Positions 1-7,957 of a stretch of DNA of 64,000 bases are shown piece by piece. Source of the DNA: Paracoccaceae bacterium. GTDB lineage: Bacteria; Pseudomonadota; Alphaproteobacteria; Rhodobacterales; Rhodobacteraceae. Location of the stretch: contig JAFIEO010000029.1 in assembly GCA_020832445.1 (NCBI GenBank), forward strand, positions 1 through 64,000, written 5' to 3'. The notes under the pieces are model-generated. The model was not told the origin of the DNA. It made no database searches and saw nothing but the letters and a program-made list of their open reading frames with translations. Position numbers and translations under genes: made by a program. Position 1 is the stretch's first letter. The number at the start of each line of letters is the position of its first letter.

Positions 1-78
1 CCCCCCCGGCCCCCCGGCGCCCGCACCAACACAACAAAACCCCCCCCGCCGCCCCGGGGGGGCGCCCCGGGGGCGCAC
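1..78. other. Low-complexity C/G homopolymer run at window edge
   Basis: The first ~80 bases consist almost only of runs of C and G, with one short A/C-rich stretch (about 24-40). Nothing else in the window looks like this, and no promoter or coding signal can be read from it. It most likely marks a low-quality contig end, so the sequence upstream of the first gene should not be trusted. Confidence 0.6.
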
Positions 79-103
79 CAGTCCAGTCAAGGGTAAGTCA
101 TCA

Positions 104-547
104 ATGAACAGATTCGTGTTAGCAACAGTGACCGCGGTGGGAGCCTGTGCGCTCTATACCGGCATCGCCTTCAGTCATGGCGATGTCAACCCGCAGCCGG
201 TGGATGCCAGCGACCTGCCGTCGCTGGATGGATGGAAAGAGGAGAACCCGTACCGGGAGATGGGCGGGGATGTCTACGAGACGGCGATGCGCATCGGCGA
301 GCGTGGCTACCAGGCAAACTGTGCCGCCTGTCACGGGCTGGGCGGGGTTTCCGGCGGCATCGCGCCCGACCTGCGCCTACTGGAGCCCGGTTACGACGAC
401 CCGTACTACATCGAGAAGGTCCGCGGTGGAGCCCGCGGCATGCCTGCCTTTGACGGCGTGCTGGACCAGGAGGCGATCTGGGCGGTGAAGTCATGGCTTG
501 ATTCGCTTCATGACGAGGCGATGGAGGAACGTTATGGCAGCAATTAA
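104..547 (+). CDS. pedF: Cytochrome c-550 (PedF type), electron acceptor of a PQQ alcohol dehydrogenase
   Basis: A 147-residue secreted mono-haem cytochrome c. It opens with a signal peptide (hydrophobic segment about residues 4-24, ending near FSHGDV). The haem-binding motif is CAACHG at about residues 73-78. The probable axial methionine is in GARGMPAFDG near residue 113. In the PedF family this protein takes electrons from a periplasmic PQQ-dependent alcohol or methanol dehydrogenase. The next four genes are all known companions of such dehydrogenases, which supports the call. The dehydrogenase gene is not visible and could lie upstream of the window edge. The last 14 bases overlap the next gene. 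Confidence 0.88.
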   Translation: MNRFVLATVTAVGACALYTGIAFSHGDVNPQPVDASDLPSLDGWKEENPYREMGGDVYETAMRIGERGYQANCAACHGLGGVSGGIAPDLRLLEPGYDDPYYIEKVRGGARGMPAFDGVLDQEAIWAVKSWLDSLHDEAMEERYGSN

Positions 548-1544
548 CTGGCTCGGCCTGGCCGCGGGAGCGGCATTGGGGTTCTCCGCCGTTACTCAGA
601 GTGCGCTGGCGGAGCGTCTGGAGCGGGTGCAGGAGCGCGGGGTTCTCACCATTGCCGTCTACAACGACTTCGCACCTTATTCCTGCAACGCCAGAGCTGG
701 CGGGCTGACCGGCGTGGACGTGGAACTGGCGCGGGCGCTGGCCGAGCGCATGAACCTGCGCGCAGAACTGGTGGGTTTCGGTTCGGACGATAGCATGGAT
801 TCCGATATCCAGATTCTCAAACAGGCCGAGGAGTACGACGAGTGGCGCGGGCAGAACCCGGACAAGGAAGCACCGGACCTGATGATGCACGTGCCGCTGG
901 ACCCGGTGTTCGCGGACCGCAACCCGGAGTTCAGCTTCTTCGGCGGCTATTATCACGAGCTGATGGCAGTGCTCTACGACCGCGACCGGCTGGGCGATAT
1001 CCCGGCAGTGGTGAGCTCGCCTGATCCGTTCACCGGCATGCCCATCGGCGTGGAGATGTACACGTTGAGCTATATCTTCCTGACCAACGGATTCGACGGC
1101 CGCTTGCGCGACAGCACCGTGAACCACAAGAGTGTGGCGCTGGCCGTGGAATCCCTGCTCAACGGGGATGTCGCGGCGGTGATGGCCCCGCGAGGAGAGT
1201 TGCAGGCCGCATTGGCGGGATTCAACGAGGTTGAGGGCAACTTCGGCATCAGCGCCCTCACGGATCTGTTCCGCACCGATCGTGTACGCAGCGCCTGGGA
1301 CGTAGGGCTGGCCACGGCCAAGGGCAGCCCTGCACTGGACAGTGCCGTGGAGGCGGCTCTGGAGGGAATGCGCAGCGACGGCACGCTGGCGGAGATCTTC
1401 AGTCGCTACGGCATCGCCTGGATGCCGGCCGGTGCCAACGGCCTGGACAGCATGGCGGATGCGGGCGGCCCCGCCGGAATCGCGCGGCAGGGTCTGGACA
1501 GCGGGCGTATCTGTGCCAAGCACGTGCCTGCCGGTCTGCTTTAG
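534..1544 (+). CDS. Quinoprotein dehydrogenase-associated periplasmic substrate-binding protein (XoxJ-like)
   Basis: A 336-residue secreted protein with the type 3 periplasmic-binding fold of amino-acid ABC receptors. There is no transporter gene beside it. After the signal peptide (residues ~1-25) comes GVLTIAVYNDFAPYS and then GVDVELARALAERM, the usual opening of this fold. In PQQ loci this family (XoxJ type) is thought to assist maturation or activation of the dehydrogenase rather than import. The start at 534 is preferred because GGAGG lies 7-11 bases upstream and a signal peptide follows at once. An upstream in-frame ATG at 498 would add 12 residues and spoil the signal peptide. The stop codon falls inside a dispersed repeat (1541-1572). 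Confidence 0.82.
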   Translation: MAAINWLGLAAGAALGFSAVTQSALAERLERVQERGVLTIAVYNDFAPYSCNARAGGLTGVDVELARALAERMNLRAELVGFGSDDSMDSDIQILKQAEEYDEWRGQNPDKEAPDLMMHVPLDPVFADRNPEFSFFGGYYHELMAVLYDRDRLGDIPAVVSSPDPFTGMPIGVEMYTLSYIFLTNGFDGRLRDSTVNHKSVALAVESLLNGDVAAVMAPRGELQAALAGFNEVEGNFGISALTDLFRTDRVRSAWDVGLATAKGSPALDSAVEAALEGMRSDGTLAEIFSRYGIAWMPAGANGLDSMADAGGPAGIARQGLDSGRICAKHVPAGLL

Positions 1545-1572
1545 GGAAGCACTGAAGTATTCACGCTGCCAC
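1541..1572 (+). repeat. Dispersed ~28-bp repeat, copy 1
   Basis: The segment reads TTAGGGAAGCACTGAAGTAT followed by TCACGCTG. An almost identical segment lies on the opposite strand at 57558-57585, with 2 differences over 28 bases. The repeat contains the stop codon of the preceding gene. It may be a relic of an insertion-sequence end or of a small non-coding mobile element. This is inferred from the two copies only. Confidence 0.55.
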
Positions 1573-1583
1573 ACCTGGAGAAC

Positions 1584-1609
1584 GCCACTGCCGCCCCCGC
1601 GGCAGTGGC
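1584..1609 (+). other. Perfect 11-bp stem hairpin between two PQQ-operon genes
   Basis: GCCACTGCCGC (1584-1594) and GCGGCAGTGGC (1599-1609) are exact reverse complements with a CCCC loop. It sits 21 bases before the start of the next gene and no T-run follows. It is therefore better read as an mRNA-stabilising or attenuating hairpin than as an intrinsic terminator. Confidence 0.5.
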
Positions 1610-1630
1610 CGCCTCGGAGGAGACTGTCCC

Positions 1631-2383
1631 ATGCCACAACGTTTGAGATTGCTGTTGCCGTTGCTTGGGCTGCTGATCTGTACCACGGCCCTGGCACAGG
1701 ATGATCCGCTGCGATCACCAGGCTGGAATATCATGGTGGATCGCTTCTTTCGGGACGCCACCGTCATTCACGATGAGCGGGTGCAGGTGAGTGCGCCACC
1801 GGGTGCCGAGAACTCCCACAGTGTTCCCGGCCTGGTCAGGGTGGAGGGTATCGAGGACATACAGCGGCTGCTGGTGTTCGCGGACCTCAACCCCATCCCG
1901 CGGATTCTGGAACTGACCCCAACCACCGCGCTACCCACTGTCGGCTTCCAGTTCAAGGTTCAGCAGGCAACACCGTTGCGGGCCGCGGTTCAGACCGCGG
2001 ACGGGACCTGGTACGTCGGCGGCACCTGGGTGGATGCCGCGGGTGGCGGATGTTCCGCGCCCAGCATCGCCAGCGCCAACCCCGACTGGCAGGATCGGCT
2101 GGGTGAAATGGCGGGGCGACAATGGCAGCAGCAGGATGGTGCGCAGCGTATTCAGTTCTCGGTGATTCATCCCATGGACACGGGGCTGGCCCCGGGCATA
2201 CCGGAGTTCCACCTGGAAGAGATACAGGTGTACCGCGAAGACGGGACGCTGCTGGCCTCGCTGGAGATCGAATCCTCCATGGCGGAGAATCCGCGCCTGC
2301 TGCTCGAATTGCCCGGCGAAGGCACGCTGCGGATACATGGAAGGGACAACAACGGCAACCGCTTTGCAGGGGTCCTGCGATGA
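1631..2383 (+). CDS. Quinoprotein dehydrogenase-associated SoxYZ-like carrier protein
   Basis: A 250-residue secreted protein. The signal peptide covers residues ~1-22 (LLLPLLGLLICTTALAQ). The first part (~25-145) resembles SoxY, with the family's cysteine-bearing end as AGGGCSAPS near residues 135-143. The second part (~150-250) resembles SoxZ. Such fused SoxYZ-like proteins occur beside PQQ dehydrogenases, where the carrier cysteine may hold a cofactor intermediate. That role is inferred from SoxYZ, not demonstrated here. GGAGGAGAC precedes the ATG. The stop overlaps the next start (ATGA at 2380-2383), indicating translational coupling. Confidence 0.85.
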   Translation: MPQRLRLLLPLLGLLICTTALAQDDPLRSPGWNIMVDRFFRDATVIHDERVQVSAPPGAENSHSVPGLVRVEGIEDIQRLLVFADLNPIPRILELTPTTALPTVGFQFKVQQATPLRAAVQTADGTWYVGGTWVDAAGGGCSAPSIASANPDWQDRLGEMAGRQWQQQDGAQRIQFSVIHPMDTGLAPGIPEFHLEEIQVYREDGTLLASLEIESSMAENPRLLLELPGEGTLRIHGRDNNGNRFAGVLR

Positions 2384-3312
2384 ATCGCGCGCTGCTGCTG
2401 TGCCTGACCATGCTGTGGACGCTCCCTGCGACAGCCTACGAGCTGAGTCCGGAAGAAGTCGCGCCCGGTGTGTGGGTCTTCGAAGGCCGGCAGGAGCATT
2501 TCACCCGGGAAAACCAGGGGGATATCGCCAACACCGGTTTCATCGTTACCGGGGCGGGCGTCATCGTCATTGATACCGGCCCCTCCGCGCGGTATGGACG
2601 CGCCATGCATGCGGCCATCCGTGATGTCACCCGCGAGCCCGTGATCGCCGTCTACATCACGCACGCGCATCCCGACCATTTCCTCGGGAACCAGGCCTTC
2701 CCGGAAGTGCCCATCGTGGCGTTGCCGGCCACCATCGAGGCCATCAAGCGGGACGGCGACGCGCTCACCGACAATCTGTACCGGATGGTTGGCGCGGCGA
2801 TGGAAGGCACCGACCCGGTGGTGCCCGGCCACGAGGCAATACCCAACCGCTACAAAGTCGGCGACCGTGAGCTGAAATTCATTGCCGCCGCCGGCCATAG
2901 CGGCAAGGTGGCCAGCGACCTGATGATCCTGGACCGGACGGCCGGGGTTCTGTTCGCGGGGGACGTGGTTTTCCACGATCGCGCACCGACCACGCCCCAT
3001 GCCGACGTCAGCGCCTGGATCGCCCAACTGGATGCATTGTCGGAACTGGATTTTCGTGTGCTCGTCCCGGGGCACGGCCCTGTGGCCCGCAATCACGATC
3101 CGATAGAGCAGACGCGGACGTACCTGCGATGGCTGGATGCACATCTGCGAGAGGCCGCCGATGCGGGGGTGCATATCGTTGAGTTCATGAATCAGCCGCT
3201 TCCGGATCGGTTTGCTGCGCTCGCGGTCGCCCGTGAGGAATACAAGCGCTCCGTTGCCCATTTGTACCCGCCCCTGGAACAGGCCCGACTGCAACCGCTG
3301 GAGCGCCCCTGA
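2380..3312 (+). CDS. Quinoprotein relay system zinc metallohydrolase (MBL fold, SoxH-related)
   Basis: A 310-residue secreted metallo-beta-lactamase-fold hydrolase. A signal peptide (LLLCLTMLWTLPATA, residues ~4-18) is followed by the metal-binding motif THAHPDH near residues 93-99. Further ligands are seen as AGHSGKVASD and the late GHGP motif. The protein resembles SoxH-like hydrolases found with SoxYZ-like carriers in PQQ loci, where it may release a product from the carrier cysteine. Its substrate is unknown. The ATG at 2380 overlaps the upstream stop. A much longer in-frame opening upstream would run through the previous gene and is not used. The stop overlaps the next ATG by one base. 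Confidence 0.85.
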   Translation: MNRALLLCLTMLWTLPATAYELSPEEVAPGVWVFEGRQEHFTRENQGDIANTGFIVTGAGVIVIDTGPSARYGRAMHAAIRDVTREPVIAVYITHAHPDHFLGNQAFPEVPIVALPATIEAIKRDGDALTDNLYRMVGAAMEGTDPVVPGHEAIPNRYKVGDRELKFIAAAGHSGKVASDLMILDRTAGVLFAGDVVFHDRAPTTPHADVSAWIAQLDALSELDFRVLVPGHGPVARNHDPIEQTRTYLRWLDAHLREAADAGVHIVEFMNQPLPDRFAALAVAREEYKRSVAHLYPPLEQARLQPLERP

Positions 3313-3875
3313 TGCAGCGGCTGCGGGTGTTGCCGATACTGCTTCCCTGGCTCATCACCGTCGCCGCGGCCCATCAGCCCCTCGACGCACACATGTCCGA
3401 GGACGGTTATCGCGAGAGTCGCTTTCGCGCCGAGCTGCCGCTGCACCATCCAGACGCGGTGACGCTGGATACGGAAGCGCTCGACCAGTTCGTCGCGGAC
3501 CACGCTCCCGTTCTCATCGACGTGATGCCCAAGATTGTCCTTGATCGGCCGCAACTGGACAGCGGCCTGCCCCCCGGAGCACCGCGCGTCGGGCTGCCCG
3601 GAGCGGTGTGGCTGCCAAACATCGGCTTGCCTGAGCTTGACCACGAACTCGACACATACTTCCGGGGCAATCTGCACAGGCTGACGGGCGGGGATGCCGA
3701 CCGGCCCGTGGTGTTCTACTGCATATCGGATTGCTGGATGGCATGGAACGCCGCCCGCCGCGCCAGCCGTTACGGCCACCGCGCGGTGTACTGGTTCCGG
3801 GACGGTAGCGACCAATGGTCCGCCACCGGCCGGGAAGTTGAATTGCTGACACCCGTCGGGGAGGGCAGACCATGA
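3312..3875 (+). CDS. PQQ-dependent catabolism-associated CxxCW-motif protein (rhodanese-like)
   Basis: A 187-residue secreted protein of the family named after its CxxCW motif in PQQ-dependent catabolism loci. The signal peptide is at residues ~1-20. The hallmark here reads FYCISDCWMAWNAARR near residues 136-151, which is strictly C-x3-C-W. The fold around it (VLIDVMP early, RPVVFYC later) resembles rhodanese, with the first cysteine in the position of the rhodanese active-site loop. A role in sulfur or redox handling for the quinoprotein is inferred. The gene overlaps its neighbours by 1 and 4 bases, so it is a tightly coupled operon member. Confidence 0.85.
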   Translation: MQRLRVLPILLPWLITVAAAHQPLDAHMSEDGYRESRFRAELPLHHPDAVTLDTEALDQFVADHAPVLIDVMPKIVLDRPQLDSGLPPGAPRVGLPGAVWLPNIGLPELDHELDTYFRGNLHRLTGGDADRPVVFYCISDCWMAWNAARRASRYGHRAVYWFRDGSDQWSATGREVELLTPVGEGRP

Positions 3876-4186
3876 GACGGTTGGGAGGCCATGCCGGGAT
3901 CATGGCGATCATGATGGTGGGCGCGTTGCTGGTGCCGCCCTTGCAGTTGTTTGCGCAAAGCGGTGGGGCGAGTCCCAGTGTTCAGGCGTTCGAAGGCTAT
4001 GCGGCGTTCAAGCAGGGGGATCATGCGCGCGCCTATGCCATTCTGAAGCCGGTCGCCGAAGTGGGCCATCGGGGCGCCATGATCCAGCTCGCCTATCTCT
4101 ACGAACATGGACTGGGGGTAGAGCGAAGCGAGGAACGCGCGGCTTACTGGATGGCCCGGGTGGAGGAGCAGGATCACCGTGATTGA
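3872..4186 (+). CDS. Small secreted Sel1/TPR-like repeat protein
   Basis: A 104-residue protein with a signal peptide or membrane anchor (residues ~9-29, MAIMMVGALLVPPLQLFAQ). One to one and a half Sel1-type helical repeats follow: YAAFKQGDHARAYAILKPVAE, then GAMIQLAYLYEHGLGVERSEERAAYWM. These repeats usually mediate protein contacts, so it may be a small scaffold for the upstream quinoprotein accessory proteins. The ATG overlaps the previous stop by four bases (ATGA), and it is the last gene of the run. The specific function is unknown. Confidence 0.72.
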   Translation: MRRLGGHAGIMAIMMVGALLVPPLQLFAQSGGASPSVQAFEGYAAFKQGDHARAYAILKPVAEVGHRGAMIQLAYLYEHGLGVERSEERAAYWMARVEEQDHRD

Positions 4187-4472
4187 GGCGGCGCTTGTAC
4201 CTTCCTGCGGTACCGGGTAACCGATGCGCTGGTACGGTGACAGTTCCGGAAACCTCTGTTAAATTGAAAACATACGAAGTGCCGATGTCCAGGGAGGTTA
4301 TCGCGCCTGGCCAGTTGGTTACTTGCCGGCGCACCATGCCCCGTCAACGCTTTGATCCGCGTTTATGCTTCCCGGATATTCAGAGTCGCGAACCATCAGC
4401 TTCGGCAGCAGCCCAGTGCCGCCCGAGCGGAGTAAGCGACCAATATAAGAAAGAGTGTGGAGGAAGTAGTCA
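4187..4472. other. Intergenic region ahead of the sigma-54 regulator
   Basis: This 286-base gap separates the PQQ accessory operon from the regulator gene. A ribosome binding site (GGAGGAAG) lies just before the ATG at 4473. An AT-richer stretch around 4255-4280 (TTAAATTGAAAACATACG) could hold a promoter, but no clear -35/-10 pair or sigma-54 site could be fixed. An apparent reading frame across it has no recognisable protein. Confidence 0.4.
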
Positions 4473-6401
4473 ATGGCGCGTTCCATGCGTTCCGGACCGG
4501 TGCAGAGTTCGGCCACCACGGTCGACCCAAGCACCATCATCTTCCGCTCCTGGCAGCGCTGCCGGGAGCAGTATCGCATCGATCACCGGGCCGACACCGA
4601 ATTCGCGGTGGTCGAGCAGCCACGCCTGAACGAGTGTATGGACCGCTACGGGGAGTTCATTCATCTCGCCCGCACGGAAATGGAGAACCTCTACCAGCAG
4701 ATCGCCGGTTCGGGTTACGCGCTGCTGTTGACCGATCCCGATGGCCTGATTCTGGATTATGTGGGCGATACCAGTCTGCGCCGGCTGTTTCGCAATGCCG
4801 GCCTGATTCGCGGCGCCATATGGAGCGAGCAGAACGAAGGCACAAACGGTGTCGGAACCTGCATTGCGGAGATGCGACCGGTCACCGTTCACCGCGACCA
4901 GCATTTCCGTGACCGGCATCATTCCCTGAGCTGTTCGGGTGCCCCTATTCTGGATGCTGACGGCAGGCTGCTCGCCGTCCTGGATGCCTCCTCGGCCAAC
5001 GCCAAGGACACCCCGGGCAGCCAGCTACACACCCTGGCCCTGGTCACCATGTCAGCCCAGTTGATCTCGAAGTGCCGGTTCATCCGCAACTTCCCCGATT
5101 GCCTGATCCTGCGCTTCCACAGCCGTCCGGAGTACGTGGGCCTGATCAATGACGGGGCGCTGGCCATCAATGGCGAAGGGGTGATTCATGCCGCGGACCA
5201 GAACGCGGTGGCCTACCTTGGGCTGAGCACGCGCGCGGAACTGGTGGGGCGGCCCATCGATGAGATCCTGGATGTCACGCCGGATGCCCTGCACAGCTGG
5301 GCCAATCGACAGTCCATGCCTTACTGGCCCACCCGAGGCCTCGCTCACGGCACGCGCTACTACGCAACAGTGGTTCCCGGACACACCGAGGGTCTGCCTG
5401 GCGACCGGGTGTTCAGTGACCAGCCCGGCAAACAGCAGCTGCGCCTGCCCAAGCGCTCCCTCCCCACCCTGGACCAGGTGGGAGCCGGGGACGCCACCAT
5501 GCAACGTAACGCAGACCGGGCTCGGCGTGTGGCCGCCCGCGGCATCCCCGTGCTGCTCACCGGCGAGACCGGTACAGGCAAGGAGGTATTTGCCCGTGCA
5601 CTGCATGAATCCAGCCCCTGGTCGGATGGCCCGTTCGTGGCGGTCAACTGTGCCGCCATTCCGGAGAATCTGATCGAAAGCGAGCTCTTCGGATATCGGC
5701 CCGGCGCGTTCACCGGCGCCCAGAAGAACGGTATGAAGGGCAAGGTGCTGCAGGCCAACGGCGGCACGCTGTTCCTGGATGAGATCGGCGACATGCCGCT
5801 GGAACTGCAAACGCGATTGCTGCGCGTGCTGGAAGAGCAGGAGGTGGTGCCGCTGGGCGGGGACAGACCGATCAAGGTGGAGATCAACCTGGTCAGCGCG
5901 ACGCATTGCGACCTGCAGGAGCAGGTCGCGGAAGGGCGTTTCCGCGAGGATCTCTATTATCGCCTGAACGGGCTTCAGATCATGCTTCCGGCGCTGCGGG
6001 AGCGCCAGGACAAGGCGGCGCTCATCCGCTCCATCATCCGGGAAGAGGGCGGGGCGGGTACGGCTATCACGGACGAGGCGTTCCAGCGTTTGCTGGACCA
6101 CGACTGGCCGGGCAACATCCGGCAGTTGCGCAACGTGCTGCGCACCGCGGTGGCACTGGCCGAGGACAATCTGATCCAGCTCTGCGACCTGGGCCCTGAA
6201 CTGGAGCAATCACTCAGCGCAACGCCGGTCGGCGACAGGCTCACGCTGCCCGATGCATCCACCCTGGCCATGGCTGAACGCGACGCGCTGCTGGAAACAC
6301 TTGATGCGCACGACTGGAACATCAGCCGCACGGCCAACTCCCTGGATATCAGCCGAAACACTCTTTACCGGAAGATGCGCAAACACGGCATTCGGGCCTG
6401 A
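4473..6401 (+). CDS. Sigma-54-dependent activator, AcoR-like (GAF-PAS-AAA+-Fis)
   Basis: A 642-residue enhancer-binding protein. The N-terminal sensory part has a GAF-like domain (~70-185), then a PAS-like segment (~225-295). The AAA+ domain (~340-565) has Walker A GETGTGKE near 363-370, the sigma-54-contacting GAFTGA loop near 410-415, and [12 protein letters not shown] as Walker B. A Fis-type helix-turn-helix closes the protein (about 595-642, [19 protein letters not shown]). AcoR-type regulators commonly control alcohol, aldehyde or acetoin catabolism. Its place directly after the PQQ genes suggests it drives them or the missing dehydrogenase. No matching sigma-54 promoter was found in the window. 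Confidence 0.9.
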   Translation: MARSMRSGPVQSSATTVDPSTIIFRSWQRCREQYRIDHRADTEFAVVEQPRLNECMDRYGEFIHLARTEMENLYQQIAGSGYALLLTDPDGLILDYVGDTSLRRLFRNAGLIRGAIWSEQNEGTNGVGTCIAEMRPVTVHRDQHFRDRHHSLSCSGAPILDADGRLLAVLDASSANAKDTPGSQLHTLALVTMSAQLISKCRFIRNFPDCLILRFHSRPEYVGLINDGALAINGEGVIHAADQNAVAYLGLSTRAELVGRPIDEILDVTPDALHSWANRQSMPYWPTRGLAHGTRYYATVVPGHTEGLPGDRVFSDQPGKQQLRLPKRSLPTLDQVGAGDATMQRNADRARRVAARGIPVLLTGETGTGKEVFARALHESSPWSDGPFVAVNCAAIPENLIESELFGYRPGAFTGAQKNGMKGKVLQANGGTLFLDEIGDMPLELQTRLLRVLEEQEVVPLGGDRPIKVEINLVSATHCDLQEQVAEGRFREDLYYRLNGLQIMLPALRERQDKAALIRSIIREEGGAGTAITDEAFQRLLDHDWPGNIRQLRNVLRTAVALAEDNLIQLCDLGPELEQSLSATPVGDRLTLPDASTLAMAERDALLETLDAHDWNISRTANSLDISRNTLYRKMRKHGIRA

Positions 6402-6547
6402 CCAGGGAAGGTCGACTCTTCGCGAACCGCCTTTGGCGCTGGTAAACCTTGCCGCCAGATTGCTCGCCGGCGTCGGGCATGGCAATCCCTCCTGAAAGCT
6501 TAGTAAGCTGGCTGCTCAACTAACGCCAGCGAAGGAACACCCATCGC

Positions 6548-7957
6548 ATGTCAACACTGACTTTCCTCGGTGCTGTTGGTGAAGTCACCGGATCCCGCTA
6601 CCTGCTCGAAATCGAGAACGGGGAAGGCCCACGCAAACTGCTGCTGGAATGTGGCTTGCGCCAGGGCGGACAGGAAGCCGAGAAGGCCAACGCGGAACCC
6701 TTCGGACAACTCGCGCGCGAGCTTGATGGGGTGGTGGTCTCCCACGGTCATCTGGATCACGCCGGCCTGTTGCCCAAGCTTGTGCGGGAAGGTTACCGGG
6801 GGCCTATCTACTGCACCCCGGAAACCGAAGAGCTGCTGGAGATCATGCTGAGCGATGCCGCGTTCGTCATGGCGCGGGATGTGGAGTGGGAGAACAAGTG
6901 GCGTGCCCGTTCCGACAAGCCGTTGCTAGAACCGCTCTACAACATCGACGACGTGGCGCAAACCCTGTCTCAGTGCCAGGCGCAAGCCTACGGCAAGCCG
7001 CTAGGAATCGCCGGCGGGGCCATGCTGGTATTCAGGGATGCCGGACACATCCTGGGCTCCGCGGTGGTGGAGCTGACCGTGCCGTCCGGTGGTCGGCAAC
7101 GCCGTCTCGTCTTCTCGGGTGACCTGGGCAACCCCGATTCAGTGCTGATGAACGACCCTGCGCGGATCCAGGATGCAGACATCGTGCTGATGGAGAGCAC
7201 TTACGGAAACCGAGACCACCGTCCCATGCAGGAGACGCTGGAAGAGTTCGCTCAGGTGCTGGAGGAAGCCCATGCTGCGGGCGGCAATGTGCTGATTCCC
7301 GCCTTTGCGGTAGGCCGCACCCAGGAGATTCTCTATCACCTCAGCGCGCTCTACCACCAGGGGCGACTGAAGCAGCAGCGCATCTTCCTGGACAGCCCCA
7401 TGGCCATCCGTGTCACCGAGCTTTACGCGCGCATGCACAATTCCCTGAAGCAGCAGGATCTGGATGCGTTGAACGCAGCGGCGCAGGGTGATCCGTCCCG
7501 CTATCTTCCTGGGCTGCGTGCGACCCGGACAGTGGAAGAATCCATGGAGATCAACCGCATCCACGGAGGTGCCGTCATCATCGCTGGTGCGGGGATGTGC
7601 ACCGGAGGTCGCATACTCCACCACTTCCGCTACAACCTGGCCAAACCGGGCACACGACTGGTCATCGTCGGATTCCAGGCCGAGGGGACACTGGGCCGGC
7701 AACTGGTGGATGGCGCGGAATCCGTCCGGGTGCTGGGCGAGGACATCGCGGTGCGGGCCAAAGTGCACACCATCGGCGGTTTTTCCGCGCACGCGGGACA
7801 GTCTTATCTGCTGGGCTGGGCCGGCGCTTTCCGCAGTGCACCGCGGTTCTACCTGGTACATGGTGAGCCCGCCGCGCAGCTGGCACTGAAACAGGCGATG
7901 GAGGAAGCAGGAATGCATGCCGACATACCCGCCTACCAGGAGCAGATCGTCCTCTGA
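6548..7957 (+). CDS. MBL-fold / beta-CASP RNA-specificity exonuclease-type protein
   Basis: A 469-residue cytoplasmic metallo-beta-lactamase with an inserted beta-CASP domain, the architecture of CPSF-type RNA processing nucleases. The metal motif SHGHLDHAG lies near residues 63-71. GDLGNPDSVLM and MESTYGNRDH follow, and the C-terminal zinc-dependent RNA-metabolism region contains GGFSAHAGQ near 415. The early GEVTGSRYLLE motif is typical of this family. Its true substrate is unknown. It is coupled to the next gene by ATGA at 7954-7957, an unusual pairing with a phosphate transporter. The start has a modest AAGGAA ribosome binding site. Confidence 0.88.
   Translation: MSTLTFLGAVGEVTGSRYLLEIENGEGPRKLLLECGLRQGGQEAEKANAEPFGQLARELDGVVVSHGHLDHAGLLPKLVREGYRGPIYCTPETEELLEIMLSDAAFVMARDVEWENKWRARSDKPLLEPLYNIDDVAQTLSQCQAQAYGKPLGIAGGAMLVFRDAGHILGSAVVELTVPSGGRQRRLVFSGDLGNPDSVLMNDPARIQDADIVLMESTYGNRDHRPMQETLEEFAQVLEEAHAAGGNVLIPAFAVGRTQEILYHLSALYHQGRLKQQRIFLDSPMAIRVTELYARMHNSLKQQDLDALNAAAQGDPSRYLPGLRATRTVEESMEINRIHGGAVIIAGAGMCTGGRILHHFRYNLAKPGTRLVIVGFQAEGTLGRQLVDGAESVRVLGEDIAVRAKVHTIGGFSAHAGQSYLLGWAGAFRSAPRFYLVHGEPAAQLALKQAMEEAGMHADIPAYQEQIVL

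Noticed and set aside
186-1718. Long minus-strand reading frame (~510 codons) opposite the cytochrome and binding-protein genes
   Set aside because: It is antisense to two well-recognised genes, has no recognisable protein features, and is explained by high GC content.
2167-3294. Minus-strand reading frame opposite the metallohydrolase gene
   Set aside because: It mirrors a clear gene with metal motifs on the plus strand and shows no domain of its own.
4183-4629. 148-codon plus-strand frame leading into the sigma-54 regulator
   Set aside because: It overlaps the regulator in another phase and has Pro/Ser/Arg-rich noise typical of non-coding frames.
5052-6209. Minus-strand reading frame opposite the sigma-54 activator
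   Set aside because: The plus-strand AAA+ motifs are intact; the opposite frame is a GC-driven shadow.
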